A program made the translations under genes and the position numbers. A DNA stretch of 8,995 bases. Source: Bacillota bacterium (GTDB taxonomy: Bacteria; Bacillota; Clostridia; Peptostreptococcales; Anaerovoracaceae). The stretch covers positions 1-8,995 of the forward strand of contig CAJPNN010000056.1 of NCBI GenBank assembly GCA_905372035.1, in the 5' to 3' direction. A model generated the notes under the pieces. That model saw only the letters and a list, made by a program, of their open reading frames with translations. It did no database searches and had not been told where the DNA came from. Shown one piece after another: positions 5,609 through 8,995 of this stretch (within the stretch, counting starts at the first letter, position 1; each line of letters starts with the position of its first letter).

Positions 5609-5640
5609 GAAATAACCTGTGTCTCCACAGGTTATTTTTA
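5609..5640 (+). terminator. Strong intrinsic terminator after jag
   Basis: AATAACCTGTG (5611-5621), a TCTC loop and CACAGGTTATT (5626-5636) form a perfect 11-bp stem, extendable by an A-T pair and a G-U pair, followed by a T-rich run. It lies a few bases past the jag stop and should end the rpmH-rnpA-yidD-yidC-jag transcript. The mnmE start is only about 30 bp further on. Confidence 0.93.
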
Positions 5641-5670
5641 AAACGTTTAAAATTATGGGGGATATTATTT

Positions 5671-7050
5671 ATGTCGGATACTGTTGCGGCAATAGGGACG
5701 CCTTTAGGTGAGGGCGGTATAGGGATAATCAGGATCAGCGGTTCTGATTCTTTAGCAGTGCTTAAAAATATCTTCGAACCTTTGTCGGGATGGGAGCATA
5801 AAGAAATAGTTCCTAAAAAAATGATGTTCGGAAGAGTAATAGATCGGAAAGAAAATAGATATATTGATGAGGCCTTGGCAGTGTTTATGAAAGCGCCGTC
5901 GTCTTATACGGGAGAAGATGTGGTGGAAATAAACTGTCACGGGAGCAATATAAGTTTGAAAAAAACTTTGGAGTTAGTATTAAGTTCCGGGGTTGAACCG
6001 GCACAAAAAGGAGAGTTTACAAAAAGAGCTTTTTTGAACGGGCGTATTGATTTATCACAGGCGGAAGCGGTTATGGATCTGATAAGTGCAAAATCTGTCA
6101 GAGGTTTTAATGTGGCTTTTGAACAAATTGAGGGAAAACTTTCTAAAGAGGTATCGGATATAAGGCGTGAACAGATGGATCTGTTGGTGGACATTGCCGT
6201 AAATATAGAGTATCCGGAAGAAGATATAGAAGATATAACATATGACGATATGGTGCTCCGTTCCAAAAAAATCGCCGACAAGATAGAAAAACTGTTGAAA
6301 ACCGCCGATACGGGAAGAATTATAAAAGAGGGAATAAAGGTTTGCATAGTGGGAAAACCTAATGTAGGCAAATCATCCCTTTTAAATGCGCTTTTGGGAG
6401 AAGAAAGAGCGATAGTTACAGATATTCCCGGGACGACGAGAGATGTGATCACAGAGGATATTATAATTTACGGTATACCGTGCAGACTTGTAGATACGGC
6501 AGGAATTCGGGATACGGATGATAAAATTGAGAAGATCGGAATTGACAGAACAAAAAATGAATTTAATAACAGTGATCTCATTATATTCATATGTGAGGGC
6601 AATGAAGCTCTTTCCGAAGAGGATAAAGAGATACTTACCGTTATAGGCAAGCGTGATGTGCTGGTTTTAATAAATAAAAAAGACTTGGGAGTAAAAATCA
6701 CAAAGAAAGATATATTTTCTTTTTGTCCTAATGCAAATATATTTAATACAGCTGTAAGAACAGGTAACGGAGTTTCAGAAATAAAAAAAGCGATAAAGGA
6801 TATGGTATTGGAAGATAAAGTGACTTTAAACGACAGTGTGATCATAACAAATGCAAGGCATAAAGGGCTTTTAGACAATGCGCTTAAGGAAATGAAGCTC
6901 GGAATACAGATGGCTGAAAGGAAAGAAGCTTTCGATTTCATTGAATTCAATATAAGGGGAGCATGGCTTTCCCTTGGAGAAATAATTGGAGAAACGGTGA
7001 CGGACGATATAATAGATACGATTTTTGAACGGTTTTGTTTGGGGAAATAG
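5671..7050 (+). CDS. mnmE: tRNA modification GTPase MnmE (TrmE)
   Basis: With MnmG, MnmE makes the 5-carboxymethylaminomethyl group on U34 of tRNAs reading split-box codons. It uses folate-borne one-carbon units and GTP hydrolysis. The 459-aa protein is full length. It has an N-terminal folate-binding domain (1-118), a helical domain interrupted by the G domain, and a C-terminal CLGK tail with Cys456. G-domain motifs are G1 GKPNVGKS (228-235, with N231 in the potassium-binding position), G2 TTRD (255-258), G3 DTAG (285-288), G4 NKKD (335-338) and a G5-like TAVRTGNG (370-377). The ATG at 5671 has a GGGGGA site about nine bases upstream. mnmG follows 9 bp later, so the two subunits are co-translated. 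No convincing promoter is visible between the jag terminator and this gene. Confidence 0.98.
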   Translation: MSDTVAAIGTPLGEGGIGIIRISGSDSLAVLKNIFEPLSGWEHKEIVPKKMMFGRVIDRKENRYIDEALAVFMKAPSSYTGEDVVEINCHGSNISLKKTLELVLSSGVEPAQKGEFTKRAFLNGRIDLSQAEAVMDLISAKSVRGFNVAFEQIEGKLSKEVSDIRREQMDLLVDIAVNIEYPEEDIEDITYDDMVLRSKKIADKIEKLLKTADTGRIIKEGIKVCIVGKPNVGKSSLLNALLGEERAIVTDIPGTTRDVITEDIIIYGIPCRLVDTAGIRDTDDKIEKIGIDRTKNEFNNSDLIIFICEGNEALSEEDKEILTVIGKRDVLVLINKKDLGVKITKKDIFSFCPNANIFNTAVRTGNGVSEIKKAIKDMVLEDKVTLNDSVIITNARHKGLLDNALKEMKLGIQMAERKEAFDFIEFNIRGAWLSLGEIIGETVTDDIIDTIFERFCLGK

Positions 7051-7059
7051 AGGAGCATT

Positions 7060-8940
7060 ATGGACTATTTTAGCATGGGAGAATATGATGTTATAGTTGT
7101 GGGGGCAGGACATGCCGGCTGTGAAGCAGGTTTGGCATGTGCAAGAATGGGGCAAACCTGCCTGATGCTCTCCATAAATCTTGAGGCTGTAGCCATGATG
7201 GCATGCAACCCGTCAATCGGAGGAACGGGTAAAGGACATTTGGTTGTAGAAATCGATGCACTCGGCGGAGAGATGGGAATAAATATAGATAAATCGTTTA
7301 TTCAAAGCAAGATGCTTAATACTGCCAAGGGACCCGCAGTGCATTCGCTTAGAGCGCAGGCCGACAAAGAAAAGTATCATGTCGAAATGAAAAAAACTAT
7401 AGAGTCCCAAGAAAATTTACATCTTAAACAGGGTGAAGTCGTAGATTTGATAGTAGAGAACGATACGGTAAGAGGCGTTCGACTGAAGACGGGAGAATGT
7501 TATACTTCAAAAGCGGTAATACTGGCAACGGGAACATTTTTGGGCGGAAAGGTATTTATAGGAGACAGAAACTACTACAGCGGACCTAACGGGCTTGCAC
7601 CGTCACTGGAACTTAGAGACAATTTGGAAAAATACGGCATAGAACTTAGGCGCTTTAAAACGGGAACTCCGGCAAGAGCACTCGGAGCATCTATTGATTA
7701 TTCAAAAGTTGTTGAACAAAAAGGTGATGATACGGTAGTTCCGTTTTCTTTTATGAATGATGATATAGGAGAAAATAAGGTGTCGTGTTGGCTTACATAC
7801 ACCAATGAAAAAACACATGATATAATCAGAAACAACTTTGGCAGATCAGCGCTGTTCGGTGGTCAGATAGAGGGCGTAGGTCCGAGATATTGCCCGTCTA
7901 TTGAAGATAAAATACAAAGATTCGCTGACAGGGAAAGACATCAGCTGTTTATAGAACCGGAAGGTCTTTATACGGATGAAATGTATATACAAGGTATGTC
8001 TACAAGTCTTCCGCCGGATGTTCAGGAGGAGTTTTACAGATCTATAGACGGGCTTGAGAACCTTGAAATCGTAAGGTATGCATATGCAATAGAATACGAT
8101 TGTATTGATCCTCAAATGTTGAAACTCAGCTTGGAGCATAAGAAAATAGAAAATCTGTTTTGTGCAGGACAGTTTAACGGCAGTTCGGGATATGAAGAAG
8201 CCGCATGCCAAGGTCTTATGGCAGGAATAAATGCTGTAGAAAAGATTAGGAATCATGCTCCGTTTATTTTAGACAGGTCGGAAGCATATATAGGAGTTTT
8301 AATTGATGATTTGGTTACAAAAGGAACAAATGAACCTTACAGAATCATGACATCAAGAGCGGAATACAGGCTTTTGCTCAGGCAAGATAATGCACATCTT
8401 CGATTAACTCAAAAATCAAAGGATTTAGGCTTGGCAGATAAAGAAAGGTATAAGAGGTTCATTGAGTCAAAAAAAATTGCTGACAGCGAAAAACAGAGGC
8501 TCGAAAAAACTTTGATAAGCCCGAAAATTTCCAAAAATTTCCTTGTTTCACGTGGAACAACACCGGTAGAGACGGGAATATCTTTAGCAGATTTATTAAA
8601 AAGACCGGAAATCACATATGAAAATTTGAGGGAAATAGATCCGGACAGACCTGATATCGGCAGAAGAATTGCAAATCAGGTTGAAGTGCAAATAAAATAT
8701 GAGGGCTATATCAGGAAGCAGGAGCAACAGGTCGAACGTTTTAAAAAGCTTGAAAACAAAAGGTTGTCGGAAGATATTAACTATATGGATATAAAAGGGA
8801 TAAGGACAGAAGCTGCACAAAAATTGAATGTACTTAAACCGGAGTCTCTCGGTCAGGCTTCGCGAATTTCCGGAGTGTCACCGGCAGATATTAACGTGTT
8901 GCTTATATATTTAGAAAAAATAAAGAGAGAAATCAAATAA
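7060..8940 (+). CDS. mnmG: tRNA uridine-34 carboxymethylaminomethyl synthesis enzyme MnmG (GidA)
   Basis: MnmG is the FAD- and NADH-using partner of MnmE in wobble-U34 modification. The 626-aa protein is full length. It has a Rossmann FAD motif GAGHAG (15-20), the ACNPSIGGTGKGH block (48-60) with Cys49, RRFKTGTPAR (197-206), RYCPSIEDKI (276-285) with Cys278, and the second dinucleotide-binding block NLFCAGQFNGSSGYEEA (375-391). Cys49 and Cys278 correspond to the two cysteines important in the E. coli enzyme. The C-terminal helical domain that contacts MnmE and tRNA is intact. The ATG at 7060 follows AGGAG (7051-7055). An in-frame ATG at 7075 lacks a ribosome site. A parS-like sequence lies within codons 495-500. 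Confidence 0.99.
   Translation: MDYFSMGEYDVIVVGAGHAGCEAGLACARMGQTCLMLSINLEAVAMMACNPSIGGTGKGHLVVEIDALGGEMGINIDKSFIQSKMLNTAKGPAVHSLRAQADKEKYHVEMKKTIESQENLHLKQGEVVDLIVENDTVRGVRLKTGECYTSKAVILATGTFLGGKVFIGDRNYYSGPNGLAPSLELRDNLEKYGIELRRFKTGTPARALGASIDYSKVVEQKGDDTVVPFSFMNDDIGENKVSCWLTYTNEKTHDIIRNNFGRSALFGGQIEGVGPRYCPSIEDKIQRFADRERHQLFIEPEGLYTDEMYIQGMSTSLPPDVQEEFYRSIDGLENLEIVRYAYAIEYDCIDPQMLKLSLEHKKIENLFCAGQFNGSSGYEEAACQGLMAGINAVEKIRNHAPFILDRSEAYIGVLIDDLVTKGTNEPYRIMTSRAEYRLLLRQDNAHLRLTQKSKDLGLADKERYKRFIESKKIADSEKQRLEKTLISPKISKNFLVSRGTTPVETGISLADLLKRPEITYENLREIDPDRPDIGRRIANQVEVQIKYEGYIRKQEQQVERFKKLENKRLSEDINYMDIKGIRTEAAQKLNVLKPESLGQASRISGVSPADINVLLIYLEKIKREIK
8544..8559. other. parS: parS-like centromere site (ParB/Spo0J binding) inside mnmG
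   Basis: TGTTTCACGTGGAACA differs by one base from the perfect palindrome TGTTTCACGTGAAACA. Its reverse complement, TGTTCCACGTGAAACA, fits the Bacillus degenerate consensus TGTTNCACGTGAAACA exactly. ParB nucleates on such sites to load SMC and segregate origins, and they cluster near oriC, as here (about 5.4 kb from the dnaA-rpmH gap). Inside the gene it spells L-V-S-R-G-T. Arg498 uses CGT, whereas most arginine codons nearby are AGA or AGG, which suggests the DNA motif itself is kept. Confidence 0.85.
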
Positions 8941-8955
8941 GAAGAGGAACTGAAT

Positions 8956-8995
8956 ATGCTTAGATTGAAAAAAGCATTGGAAAAATTATCAATAG
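8956..8995 (+). CDS. rsmG: Start of a further gene, probably rsmG (16S rRNA m7G methyltransferase)
   Basis: An ATG at 8956 opens a frame reading MLRLKKALEKLSI to the window end, with GAGGAA about seven bases upstream and only 15 bp after mnmG. RsmG (GidB), which methylates G527 of 16S rRNA, follows mnmG in most Firmicutes, and N-termini of this Leu/Lys type are common in it. Thirteen residues carry no catalytic motif, so the name rests on position. A noc or parB-like gene is the main alternative. Confidence 0.55.
   Translation, partial: MLRLKKALEKLSI

Noticed and set aside
5624..5653. TCCACA-18-TAAAAT as an mnmE promoter
   Set aside because: The -35 lies in the terminator stem, and transcription would start at or past the ribosome binding site.
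6421..6436. ATATTCCCGGGACG, resembling the Noc-binding site (ATTTCCCGGGAAAT)
   Set aside because: Only the CCCGGG core fits, and it is explained by the codons for the conserved MnmE motif DIPGTTRD.
6468..7058. Long minus-strand open frame opposite mnmE (and others opposite mnmG, yidC and dnaN)
   Set aside because: These are reverse-frame shadows of well-identified conserved genes. They have no ribosome sites and low-complexity Ser/Ile/Phe-rich translations.

Overview
The window is the replication-origin neighbourhood of a low-GC Gram-positive (Firmicutes) chromosome. The order recF-dnaN-dnaA-oriC-rpmH-rnpA-yidD-yidC-jag-mnmE-mnmG-(probable rsmG) is the classic origin cluster. Very AT-rich spacers, strong AGGAGG-type ribosome binding sites and an L34 beginning MKQTFQPK fit an anaerobic clostridial or Tissierellia-like lineage. 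The genus cannot be fixed from the sequence alone. No yaaA-type S4 gene separates dnaN from recF.

Left arm (minus strand, transcribed leftward): dnaA (1627-2964), a 168-bp spacer, dnaN (295-1458) and the start of recF (1-283, cut by the window edge). Right arm (plus strand): rpmH, rnpA, yidD, yidC and jag (3315-5602), a strong terminator (5609-5640), then mnmE and mnmG (5671-8940) and the first codons of a further gene, probably rsmG. Every gene points away from the 2965-3314 gap, so all are co-directional with forks leaving the origin.

The origin looks bipartite, as in Bacillus. One DnaA-box cluster lies upstream of dnaA (3051-3148), next to AT-rich tracts. A second lies between dnaA and dnaN (1491-1616). 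The second holds what looks like a complete basal unwinding module: tandem DnaA boxes, then six contiguous DnaA-trios (1491-1508), then 20 bp of pure A/T. A near-canonical parS partition site (8544-8559) is embedded in mnmG.

The genes cover replication initiation and elongation (DnaA, DnaN, RecF), ribosome and tRNA maturation (L34, RNase P protein), membrane protein insertion (YidD, YidC), RNA binding tied to envelope and division control (Jag/KhpB), and wobble-uridine tRNA modification (MnmE, MnmG). All CDSs appear intact except the two cut by the window edges. The main oddity is a 22-residue in-frame insertion in the sliding clamp, bounded by a perfect 21-bp direct repeat. I see no mobile element, CRISPR array, tRNA, rRNA or undescribed multi-gene system. 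The interest here is in cis-acting origin and segregation elements and the clamp insertion.
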